Positions 1 through 5,620 of a DNA stretch of 11,210 nt are shown here, one piece after another. Position 1 is the stretch's first letter; the number at the start of each line of letters is the position of its first letter. The notes below the pieces were generated by a model. That model did not search any database, was not told the DNA's origin, and saw nothing but the letters and a program-made list of their open reading frames with translations. The translations under genes and the position numbers were made by a program. Origin of the DNA: JAQYVZ01 sp035269105 (GTDB lineage: Bacteria > Desulfobacterota > Desulfuromonadia > Desulfuromonadales > BM103); NCBI GenBank assembly GCA_035269105.1, contig DATFJP010000012.1, positions 1-11,210 on the forward strand. The letters run 5' to 3'.

Positions 1-560
1 ATGCCCAGGAAAATCGGCAGATTGAAGGTCTCGATGCCCGGCACCAGCGCCGTGCAGATCATGCCGATGGCCGCAAACACCAGGCCGCCGAGGACGGCCA
101 GCAGCACCAGCAATAGAGCCCCGGGAAATTCGAACAGACCGAACAAGGAAATGACCAGGCTCATCAGGCTAGCGGCGATCACCGATTTGGTCGCCGCCCA
201 GAGCATCTCAGCGAGGATGATTTCCTCGAGGTTGAGCGGCGTCGCCAGCAGGGCATCGAAAGTCTTCTGGTAGTACATGCGCACGAAACTGTTGTAGGTG
301 TTTTCGAAAAATGCATTGTACATGATCGCCACCGAAACCAGTGCCGGCGCGATGAATTGGGGGTAGGAGAGCGGCCGGCCGGCATATTCGAAATCGCCGA
401 CCATCACGGCCAGGCCGACGCCGAAGGCCAGAATATAGAGCAAAGGCTCGAACAGCGGCGGCAGGAAGGATATCTTCCAATTCTGGCGATAGATCTCGGC
501 ATTTCGCTGCCAGACTCGCCAGGTCCGGTGACTGATCCGGGCGGGACTGGGCCACTTCAT
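1..560 (-). CDS. NodJ-like ABC-2 transporter permease (C-terminus cut by window edge)
   Basis: Inner-membrane subunit of an ABC-2 type exporter. The visible 186 codons read without a stop to position 1, so the C-terminal part lies outside the window. The N-terminus has a cytoplasmic start (MKWPSPARISHRTWRVWQRN), then a first hydrophobic segment at about residues 33-54, a second region around 66-85, and long hydrophobic stretches at about 118-145 and 147-172. The order and the phrase AEMLWAATKS resemble the NodJ/YadH permease family, which is about 250-260 residues long. The start ATG at 558-560 lies inside the stop of the upstream ATPase gene (ATGA overlap), so the two are almost certainly translationally coupled and form one transporter. 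The substrate cannot be read from the sequence; NodIJ of rhizobia exports lipo-oligosaccharides, but most relatives are of unknown specificity. Confidence 0.9.
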   Translation of the reverse strand, partial: MKWPSPARISHRTWRVWQRNAEIYRQNWKISFLPPLFEPLLYILAFGVGLAVMVGDFEYAGRPLSYPQFIAPALVSVAIMYNAFFENTYNSFVRMYYQKTFDALLATPLNLEEIILAEMLWAATKSVIAASLMSLVISLFGLFEFPGALLLVLLAVLGGLVFAAIGMICTALVPGIETFNLPIFLG

Positions 561-1465
561 TCGCGCAGCTCCCGGCCGGTCAGTTTCAGGAACAGGTCCT
601 CGAGGCCGGCGGGCCGCAGGGTGCAGCCCTCGACTCGCACTTCCCGGGTCAGGCGCAGAAACAACTCGTCACCGTCATCCAGGTAGACCAGCAGCCGCCG
701 GCCGAGGTCCTCGACCCGGCCGTTTTCGGCGGCCAGGAAATTGCGCACCTCTGCATCCGGATCGCTGATTTCCAGGACCGACTGCCCGACCTGCTTCCGC
801 ACCAGATCCCGGGGCCGGCCCTCGACCAGGATCTGACCCCGATCGATGATCACCAGCCGGTCGCAGAGCCGCTCCGCTTCTTCCATGTAGTGCGTGGTCA
901 GCAGGATGGTCAGCCCCTGGGCTTTCAACTCGCCGAGCTTGTCCCACAGCAGCTGCCGGCTCTGCGGATCGAGGCCGGTGGTCGGCTCGTCGAGAATCAG
1001 CAGGTCCGGCGCATTGACCAGGGCCCGCGCCAGCATCAGGCGACGCTTGAGGCCGCCGGAAAGGATCGTGATCTTGTCGTCGGCGCGGCTCTTCAGGGCA
1101 AAGAATTCGAGCAGCTGGTCGGCCCGCCGCCTGGCTTCCTGGCGGGGTACGGCAAAATAGCGGGCAAAGCCGATCAGGTTATTGCGCACCGACAAGTCAG
1201 GGTCAAGAGAATCCTCCTGCTGGCAGACGCCGATCCGCCGCTTGATTGCGCGGATTTCAGCATCCAGGTCGAGCCCGAACACCTGCAGTTTCCCCGCATC
1301 GCGGGGCATATAGCCGTACAACATGTGAATGGTGGAGGTCTTGCCGGCCCCGTTCGGGCCCAGCAAGCCGAAACATTCCCCCGGCTGCACGGCAAAAGAG
1401 ATGCCGTCGACCGCGGTCAGGGCACCGTAGTTTTTGCGAAGGTTTTCCACCTGCAGAATCGCCAT
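557..1465 (-). CDS. NodI-like ABC transporter ATP-binding protein
   Basis: ATPase of the exporter whose permease follows with an ATGA overlap. Numbered from the chosen start (302 aa): Walker A GPNGAGKTS at 36-44, Q-loop CQQED at 81-85, signature LSGGLKRR at 135-142, Walker B LLILDEPTTGLDP at 155-167, and H-loop TTHYMEEAERLCDR at 190-203. The TTHYMEEAERLCDR stretch and the C-terminal domain of about 80 residues fit the NodI/CcmA-type drug or polysaccharide exporter ATPases. The ATG at 1463-1465 is preferred because the protein then begins MAILQVENLRKNYG, as the family does; GGGACGG lies upstream. An in-frame ATG at 1496-1498 adds 11 residues. It has a strong AGGAGG, but only 2 nt from the codon, and a candidate promoter would place the transcript start almost on it. 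The start is therefore not settled; the identity is secure. Confidence 0.92.
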   Translation of the reverse strand: MAILQVENLRKNYGALTAVDGISFAVQPGECFGLLGPNGAGKTSTIHMLYGYMPRDAGKLQVFGLDLDAEIRAIKRRIGVCQQEDSLDPDLSVRNNLIGFARYFAVPRQEARRRADQLLEFFALKSRADDKITILSGGLKRRLMLARALVNAPDLLILDEPTTGLDPQSRQLLWDKLGELKAQGLTILLTTHYMEEAERLCDRLVIIDRGQILVEGRPRDLVRKQVGQSVLEISDPDAEVRNFLAAENGRVEDLGRRLLVYLDDGDELFLRLTREVRVEGCTLRPAGLEDLFLKLTGRELRE

Positions 1466-1507
1466 GTTTTTTTTCCGTCCCGGAAGCCAGTCGTCCATTC
1501 CCTCCTG

Positions 1508-1537
1508 ATCTTACGCCGGTCTGAAACCTCTTGACAA
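1508..1537 (-). promoter_or_regulatory. Candidate sigma70 promoter for the NodIJ-like operon
   Basis: On the minus strand, TTGTCA (1532-1537) matches the -35 consensus in 5 of 6 positions. It is followed after 18 nt by TAAGAT (1508-1513), 4 of 6 for -10. The implied transcript start is near 1501, which would give about a 35-nt leader to the ATG at 1465 and almost none to the ATG at 1498. Confidence 0.4.
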
Positions 1538-1582
1538 GCACCCGGGCAAAAGACCGGGGATTCGCGAGTCCGGAGCTTCTCA

Positions 1583-1590
1583 ATTATACT
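1583..1590. promoter_or_regulatory. Candidate -10 element readable on both strands between divergent genes
   Basis: The sequence ATTATACT contains a perfect TATAAT on the minus strand (1583-1588), towards the ABC exporter, and TATACT on the plus strand (1585-1590), towards the 121-aa gene at 1637. No convincing -35 box lies at 16-18 nt on either side, so the assignment is tentative. It sits in the only gap between these two divergent genes. Confidence 0.3.
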
Positions 1591-1636
1591 TGGGGAAAAG
1601 ACAGGCCGATGTTTTTGCCAACCTGGGAGGACGACG

Positions 1637-2002
1637 ATGCAAGATACATTTTTTTTCGACAGCAGTGCGGAACTCTACGAAAACGAGGATGGCGACCTGG
1701 CGGTCCGCTTTGCCAATAACGAGGTTTTCACGGGGGTCGGCGCCGAGGCCGGCAAGGGCTTCGTCAGCGAGGCGATCGCTTTCCTCGAGCGCGGCGAACA
1801 TCCGCCAACCTGGCAGCAGCAGTCGGAACGCAAGCTGCGCCTCGACGGCCATGGCTGGCACCTGGTCAGCAGCATGGGCTATATCGACGAAGACAAAAGC
1901 CGGCCGGCCGTCGGTCTGGATGTCAAGCCGGAGCAGCTGGGAGAGAGGGCCCGCAGGTATCTTCACCCCGATATGCCTGAGCGGGTTCCCCTCCAGGCCT
2001 GA
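1637..2002 (+). CDS. Hypothetical acidic protein, 121 aa
   Basis: I do not recognise this family. The protein is short, soluble and acidic at the N-terminus (MQDTFFFDSSAELYENEDGD), with no signal peptide, membrane segment or metal motif. A likely helix at 38-53 (AGKGFVSEAIAFLERGEH) is followed by a patch with several aromatic and charged residues (WQQQSERKLRLDGHGWHLV, 59-77) and a polar C-terminus ending in PERVPLQA. The start is well supported: GGGAGG lies 7 nt upstream of the ATG. It is transcribed away from the ABC exporter and has no same-strand neighbour close enough for an operon; the next plus-strand gene begins 216 nt later, beyond a palindromic repeat. Codon use and base composition look like those of its neighbours, so it is probably a genuine resident gene. 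No function can be assigned. Confidence 0.75.
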   Translation: MQDTFFFDSSAELYENEDGDLAVRFANNEVFTGVGAEAGKGFVSEAIAFLERGEHPPTWQQQSERKLRLDGHGWHLVSSMGYIDEDKSRPAVGLDVKPEQLGERARRYLHPDMPERVPLQA

Positions 2003-2083
2003 ACGCTGCAGCCGGTGCCGGTGGTGCCTCAAGCAGGCTCCGATGGCTGTCTTCTGCTATTGCATCGGTGCATAAACAACCAA

Positions 2084-2140
2084 TTGTAGGGGCAGGCCCC
2101 TGTGCCTGCCCTGGGCGGCCACGGGGGGCCGCCCCTACAA
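2084..2140. repeat. 57-bp palindromic double-hairpin repeat (REP/BIME-like)
   Basis: Two 28-nt arms (2084-2111 and 2113-2140) around a single central T are inverted copies that match at 23 of 28 positions. The outer ends TTGTAGGGGC and GCCCCTACAA are perfect. Each arm also folds by itself: GGCAGG with CCTGCC on the left, GGCGGCC with GGCCGCC on the right. The unit can therefore form one long hairpin or a pair of hairpins. This architecture is typical of dispersed extragenic palindromes in bacterial chromosomes. It lies in the gap upstream of the TrhA gene. Copy number cannot be judged from one window. Confidence 0.75.
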
Positions 2141-2218
2141 CAAAAATTCGAATATTTAACCACCGGAACAATAAGATGGGATTCATCTGAAACAGCGGCT
2201 GCAAGGGGACGTCTCCTC

Positions 2219-2887
2219 ATGGAACAGAATCGGCTGACTTTTTATACCGAGGAAGAAGAACTGGCCAACCGGCTGACCCACAGCGTGGCGGCCCTGTTGA
2301 GCTTGGTCGGCCTGGTGATTCTGGTCTCTGCCGCGGCGCGGACCGGAGACCCTTACCGCATCGTCAGCTCTGCGGTTTTCTGCAGCACGCTCTTTCTTTT
2401 TTACCTGATTTCAACAATCTACCATTCGCTACGCAGCCCTCGCGCCCGCTATGTCTTCCGCGTGCTGGACCATGTCGGCATCTATCTGGTCATCGCCGGC
2501 ACCTATACGCCGATCACCCTGGTTTCCATGCGGGAAGGCAGCGGCTGGGCTCTGTTCGGCACCGTCTGGGCACTGGCCCTCCTCGGCGCCGTCTTCAAAG
2601 CTTTTATGACGCACCGGCTGGCCTTTCTGGCGCCGGTCTTCTACATCGCCCTCGGCTGGTTGATCGTGGTCGACCTCGAAGGGCTGCTGAACGCGGTCCC
2701 GCCGGGTGGCATCTTCTGGCTGCTGGCTGGCGGCCTCTCCTATACCTTCGGCATTCTGTTCTATGCCATTGACCGGATTCCCTACAACCACGCCATCTGG
2801 CACGGCTTCGTCATTGCCGGCAGCTTCAGTCACTATCTGGCGATTCTGCTGTATGTGGTCCCGGTCGATCTCGCCATGGCCACCTGA
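2219..2887 (+). CDS. trhA: TrhA/hemolysin III family (PAQR) membrane protein, copy 1
   Basis: A 222-aa polytopic inner-membrane protein of the hemolysin III/PAQR superfamily. Family hallmarks are all present in order: EEELANRLTHSVAA (H21), STIYHS (H69), DHVGIYLVIAGTYTP (D84, H85), and HAIWHGFVIAGSFSHY (H191, H195, H205). The Asp and His residues are those expected to hold the metal ion in PAQR proteins. About seven hydrophobic segments can be traced, and length is normal for the family. In bacteria the family is linked to membrane fluidity and energetics homeostasis (TrhA); the 'hemolysin' name is historical. The ATG at 2219 is chosen because the protein begins where the family does and AAGGGG lies about 10 nt upstream; the open frame to the left only reads through the palindromic repeat. 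A diverged paralogue lies at 4427-5086. Confidence 0.93.
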   Translation: MEQNRLTFYTEEEELANRLTHSVAALLSLVGLVILVSAAARTGDPYRIVSSAVFCSTLFLFYLISTIYHSLRSPRARYVFRVLDHVGIYLVIAGTYTPITLVSMREGSGWALFGTVWALALLGAVFKAFMTHRLAFLAPVFYIALGWLIVVDLEGLLNAVPPGGIFWLLAGGLSYTFGILFYAIDRIPYNHAIWHGFVIAGSFSHYLAILLYVVPVDLAMAT

Positions 2888-2934
2888 CCCGGTCAGAAAT
2901 GCGACCTGGCCCCGAACCGCTTTTCATCTGCCTA

Positions 2935-3097
2935 GGAGCCGGTCGGACTATCCATGAACTGGCTGCAAAGCCGATTCTTCGGCCCATATTGCAACTCCTT
3001 TTTGCCCCATAGCTACGGCTATGCGCCTGCAAAGGAGCTGAAATCTGTTCTCGAAGCCTCGAATTTTCGCTTCAGTCCGTATAGTCCGAAAGGCTCC
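2935..3097. repeat. 163-bp palindromic element with 17-bp terminal inverted repeats (MITE-like)
   Basis: The ends GGAGCCGGTCGGACTAT (2935-2951) and ATAGTCCGAAAGGCTCC (3081-3097) are inverted copies matching at 15 of 17 positions. The centre is a nested hairpin: CTCCTTT (2995-3001) with AAAGGAG (3031-3037), then CATAGC (3008-3013) with GCTATG (3018-3023) around a TACG loop. The arms between are weakly complementary, so the whole unit can fold as one long imperfect hairpin. No convincing gene lies inside; short open frames through it resemble nothing. It fills the gap between the convergent trhA copy 1 and the RNase Z-like gene. No clear target-site duplication is visible. A non-autonomous mobile palindrome or a structured RNA are the two readings. 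Confidence 0.65.
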
Positions 3098-3125
3098 GAG
3101 GGGTCCGGCCTGCGACCTGAGCCGG

Positions 3126-4229
3126 TCAGCCGGATTCGTTCAGCTGCCACGGCATTTCCGCTGCCAGCAAAGGACGCGGGGTCCGGCGCAGCGGCAGCTG
3201 CAATAACTGCGTACCCTCTGGCGGCACAAGCTCCTGGTAGAGTTCGGCGCTGCGCCGGCTGTAGGTTTTGGAAAGATGCATCGGCAGGAAAAAGCGCGGG
3301 CGCAATTCCCTGAGCAGCCAGTTGACGTCGTCGGTGCAGAGGTGATGTGAATTGCGGGCCCGCTGCCGGCCATCTTGCAGAAAAGTGCATTCGCATACCA
3401 GCAGGTCAACCCCTGCCATGAGATCGACGATCGTGGCCCGGTTGGCGTCGGTAAAGCCGACATCGCTGACATAGCCGATGGCGGCCGGCCGCTGCGGACG
3501 TTCAATCTGCCTGAGCAGGGCCGGTACATCCTGGATCCAGACCTCCCTATCGGTCCCATCCGGGCCGCGTCGGCAAACGGTCAGGCCGGCGTCCAGATCT
3601 TCATCGCGCAGGACCCGGCCCTTCAAGTCGCCGATCCAGGGACCGGGGACCAGATCGAGAGCGGCCAGCTTTTCTTTATCGATCAGGAAACCGGGCCGGT
3701 CGTTGATCCGAAACGCCAGGCTGGCGACCCGGTGCTGGCAAGTCGCCGCCAGGACCTCGAACTGAGGTGTTCGGCAAATCGGCCGCTGCCGGCCATGGGG
3801 CCTTGCACCCTGGGCCAGGCGCCGAAAACCCTCCGGACCGCAAAACCGGTCGCAGCAGATATGGTCCGGGAAAACTTCATGGACGCGGAAACTCGCCCAA
3901 TAGTCTTCCGCCAGGTTCCAGTCGTAGCCGGCCAGTTTGCTCTCCAGCTTGTCAGCCAATCCCGGCGGCCCGAACAGATCGATGGTTCTTGGTGCGGCAT
4001 GCACGCAGCGAATCACCGTATCGATTCCCATCCAGTGGTCCATATGGGCATGACTGATAAACAGGGCATCCAGCCGGCTGAAGATCCGGTTGGCGAGATG
4101 GTGGACCTGACCGCAGTCGAACATCAGGAAACGCCCGCTGGGAACGACCCGAACCAACAGCAAAGGGTCGTCGATCAGTCCCCCGGCAAAGGTCGGAGAC
4201 AGATTATGGAACGACAGATCCACGCTCAT
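3126..4229 (-). CDS. Ribonuclease Z-like metallo-beta-lactamase-fold hydrolase (divergent)
   Basis: A 367-aa cytoplasmic hydrolase of the metallo-beta-lactamase fold, closest in layout to ribonuclease Z (tRNA 3' end processing). Visible metal ligands: SHAHMDH (H60, H62, D64, H65), H166 in CQHRVASLAFRI, D256 in IGYVSDVGF, and H318 in PMHLSKTY. The stretch around VPGPWIGDLKG (194-204) corresponds to the PPGP...LK segment of RNase Z, and ECTFLQ (280-285) to its HEATF motif. Differences from canonical RNase Z are the missing N-terminal GTG loop, SDV in place of GDT, a Cys-rich insertion at about 120-150 (C125, C126, C130), and about 50 extra residues. A standard tRNase Z role is therefore not certain; another phosphodiesterase activity is possible. 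GGAGG lies 9 nt before the ATG. The gene follows trhA copy 2 on the same strand after 197 nt, in which I see no terminator. Confidence 0.82.
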   Translation of the reverse strand: MSVDLSFHNLSPTFAGGLIDDPLLLVRVVPSGRFLMFDCGQVHHLANRIFSRLDALFISHAHMDHWMGIDTVIRCVHAAPRTIDLFGPPGLADKLESKLAGYDWNLAEDYWASFRVHEVFPDHICCDRFCGPEGFRRLAQGARPHGRQRPICRTPQFEVLAATCQHRVASLAFRINDRPGFLIDKEKLAALDLVPGPWIGDLKGRVLRDEDLDAGLTVCRRGPDGTDREVWIQDVPALLRQIERPQRPAAIGYVSDVGFTDANRATIVDLMAGVDLLVCECTFLQDGRQRARNSHHLCTDDVNWLLRELRPRFFLPMHLSKTYSRRSAELYQELVPPEGTQLLQLPLRRTPRPLLAAEMPWQLNESG

Positions 4230-4426
4230 AGCTTGCGCCTCCCATGGCCTGCAGGGAAATCATTCCAGGATGGCATGACCGTTCAGGAAAGAGCAGCCGG
4301 GCCGCAGCAAAACATGGACGCATGACTTGAACTCTCCGTGACGAACGTCTCATGCAATTTTGTGTGCCACTCCGCCCTGGCTTTTCCCGGCCAGTCCAAG
4401 AGATGCCGTCGATTTGCACAGAAGCC

Positions 4427-5086
4427 TCAAGGAGCCGGGGGAATCACGTAATACAGAACGGCAAAAAAATGCAGGGCACTGCCGACCAGCACAAACACGT
4501 GCCAGATGGCATGATGATAGCGCAGGCTGCGCCTCAGGTAAAACCCGACCCCTGAAGTATAGGCGATACCGCCGCCCAGCAACAAGAGCAGTCCGCCCGC
4601 ATCAATGGCATTCAACAGCGGTTTGGCCGCCACCACCACCACCCAGCCCATGCCGATGTAAAGCAGGGCGGAAACAAGCGCCCACTGGCGCAGCAGAGTG
4701 GTTTGGAAAAGGATACCGAGCGCGGCCAGTCCCCAGACGACGCCGAACAACGCCCAGCCCCAGGCACCCCGCAGACTGACCAGGACGAAGGGCGTATAGG
4801 TGCCGGCGATCAGCAGAAAAATCGCCGAATGATCCAGAATCCGCAAAATGCGTTTGGTCTGCGGCTGCTGAATGCTGTGATAAAGGGTGGAGGCCGCATA
4901 CAGCAGGACCAGGGAACTGCCGAAAATCGTGCAGCTGGCCAGATGCCAGGCGTTGCCGAACAAGCTGGCGCAGACGGCCAGAACGACCAGGCCGGCGATT
5001 GACAAAAGCAGTCCCACGCCATGTGTTATGCTGTTGGCGATTTCTTCACCGGGACTGTAACGGACCGTCTCCAGGGTGCTGGGCAT
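4427..5086 (-). CDS. trhA: TrhA/hemolysin III family (PAQR) membrane protein, copy 2
   Basis: A 219-aa, seven-segment inner-membrane protein of the same family as the gene at 2219-2887 and alignable to it end to end without large gaps. Motifs: GEEIANSITHGVG (H22), STLYHS (H70), DHSAIFLLIAGTYTP (D85, H86), and HAIWHVFVLVGSALHF (H192, H196, H206). All expected metal-binding positions are kept, so neither copy looks degenerate. The start ATG at 5084-5086 has GAGGAA 3 nt upstream. Only the hallmark blocks are strongly conserved between the two copies, so this is an old duplication or two independent acquisitions, not a recent tandem copy. The role is membrane homeostasis by family; no toxin activity should be inferred from the old name. 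It could be cotranscribed with the RNase Z-like gene downstream. Confidence 0.93.
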   Translation of the reverse strand: MPSTLETVRYSPGEEIANSITHGVGLLLSIAGLVVLAVCASLFGNAWHLASCTIFGSSLVLLYAASTLYHSIQQPQTKRILRILDHSAIFLLIAGTYTPFVLVSLRGAWGWALFGVVWGLAALGILFQTTLLRQWALVSALLYIGMGWVVVVAAKPLLNAIDAGGLLLLLGGGIAYTSGVGFYLRRSLRYHHAIWHVFVLVGSALHFFAVLYYVIPPAP

Positions 5087-5111
5087 AGGTTCCTCGCTAA
5101 TCGTAAAAAGC

Positions 5112-5140
5112 TGGAAGGTGCAATTCAGGTTGGCCTTCCA
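5112..5140. other. Small inverted repeat upstream of trhA copy 2
   Basis: TGGAAGG (5112-5118) and CCTTCCA (5134-5140) form a perfect 7-bp inverted repeat with a 15-nt gap, 26 nt upstream of the trhA copy 2 start. It could be an operator or a leader hairpin. The match is short enough to be chance. Confidence 0.25.
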
Positions 5141-5273
5141 TTATGGGTGCTTTTGGGAGGTCGGCACGTAAAAGTTGTGTAATTTTCAGGGCAATGGCGG
5201 CCCGTAAATCGAGTTGCAGTCGGCACTCTTGCGCCTTTAACATTCAAGGTAAATAATCATTTGCAAAAAAAGT

Positions 5274-5301
5274 TTGCACCTAGTCAAGTCTGTGTTATGG
5301 T
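5274..5301 (+). promoter_or_regulatory. Candidate extended -10 promoter for the small lipoprotein gene
   Basis: TTGCAC (5274-5279) as a poor -35 is followed after 16 nt by TATGGT (5296-5301). The latter is preceded by TGT, which gives an extended -10 (TGTTATGGT). The transcript would start near 5308, leaving a leader of about 43 nt. Just upstream TTTGCA occurs twice (5260-5265 and 5273-5278), 13 bp apart. This AT-rich stretch stands out from the GC-rich surroundings, as expected of a promoter. Confidence 0.45.
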
Positions 5302-5350
5302 TAGGCAAATGCGAAATGGGGAAATGAACAACTTTTCAAGGAGTGCAACC

Positions 5351-5500
5351 ATGAAAAAAATGCTGATTCTGCTCTCGACCGTTCTTCTGGCTCTTTCTTT
5401 GACCGCATGTGCCACGACCAGTGGCGGCGGCGGCAAAGTCAAGTGCCCTGCCTGCGGCTATGAGTTCAATCCCGATGCCGGCGCAGGCGAAGGCCAGTAA
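5351..5500 (+). CDS. Small lipoprotein with a single CxxCGY zinc/iron knuckle (half-rubredoxin-like)
   Basis: A 49-aa secreted lipoprotein. Residues 1-19 are a textbook lipoprotein signal (MKK, then a hydrophobic run) ending in the lipobox LTAC with the lipidated Cys at 20. The mature part is only 30 residues: a Gly/Ser spacer (ATTSGGGGK), then KCPACGYEFNPDAGAGEGQ. The stretch C32-P-A-C35-G-Y-E-F-N-P-x-x-G copies the first metal-binding loop of rubredoxins (CxxCGYxYxPxxG), but the second CPxC loop is absent. Metal binding would need a dimer or a partner protein; this is inference. The start is supported by AAGGAG 7 nt upstream. The gene is monocistronic, with its own candidate promoter and a strong terminator 44 nt after the stop. 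Small lipoproteins of this kind are usually unannotated or called hypothetical. Confidence 0.8.
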   Translation: MKKMLILLSTVLLALSLTACATTSGGGGKVKCPACGYEFNPDAGAGEGQ

Positions 5501-5543
5501 GCACGACCCGGTCCGGTAAGCAAGCTCGGACTGCAGGAAAAAG

Positions 5544-5572
5544 GAAGGGCCGGCGCTTGCCGCCGGCCCTTC
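5544..5572. terminator. Bidirectional intrinsic terminator between convergent genes
   Basis: A perfect 12-bp stem, GAAGGGCCGGCG (5544-5555) with CGCCGGCCCTTC (5561-5572), closes a 5-nt CTTGC loop. On the minus strand it is followed by CTTTTTCC, a proper T-run for the substrate-binding-protein operon that ends at 5621. On the plus strand the following TCATTCATGTTATTT is only moderately T-rich, but it is well placed 44 nt after the lipoprotein stop. Confidence 0.85.
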
Positions 5573-5620
5573 TCATTCATGTTATTTGGCACCCTGCCGG
5601 GGTTAATCTCGTGCGGGGTT

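Noticed and set aside
1541..1558. CCCGG...CCGGG inverted repeat as a terminator
   Set aside because: The stem has only five pairs, there is no following T-run, and it lies between divergent genes where no terminator is expected.
2102..2218. N-terminal extension of trhA copy 1 by 39 codons
   Set aside because: The extra codons translate the palindromic repeat and spacer, do not resemble the family, and lack a ribosome binding site; the ATG at 2219 matches the family start.
3375..4325. A 316-codon plus-strand open frame opposite the RNase Z-like gene
   Set aside because: It is antisense to a gene with intact metal-ligand motifs, and its own translation has no recognisable domain or start signal.
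4204..4419. A 71-codon minus-strand frame between trhA copy 2 and the RNase Z-like gene
   Set aside because: It overlaps the start of the RNase Z-like gene in another frame, has no clear ribosome binding site or recognisable sequence, and is best left as intergenic.
5248..5268. Fur-box-like AATAATCATTT upstream of the small lipoprotein
   Set aside because: Only about 11 of 19 positions match the consensus, and the second half-site is missing; AT-rich promoter sequence explains it.
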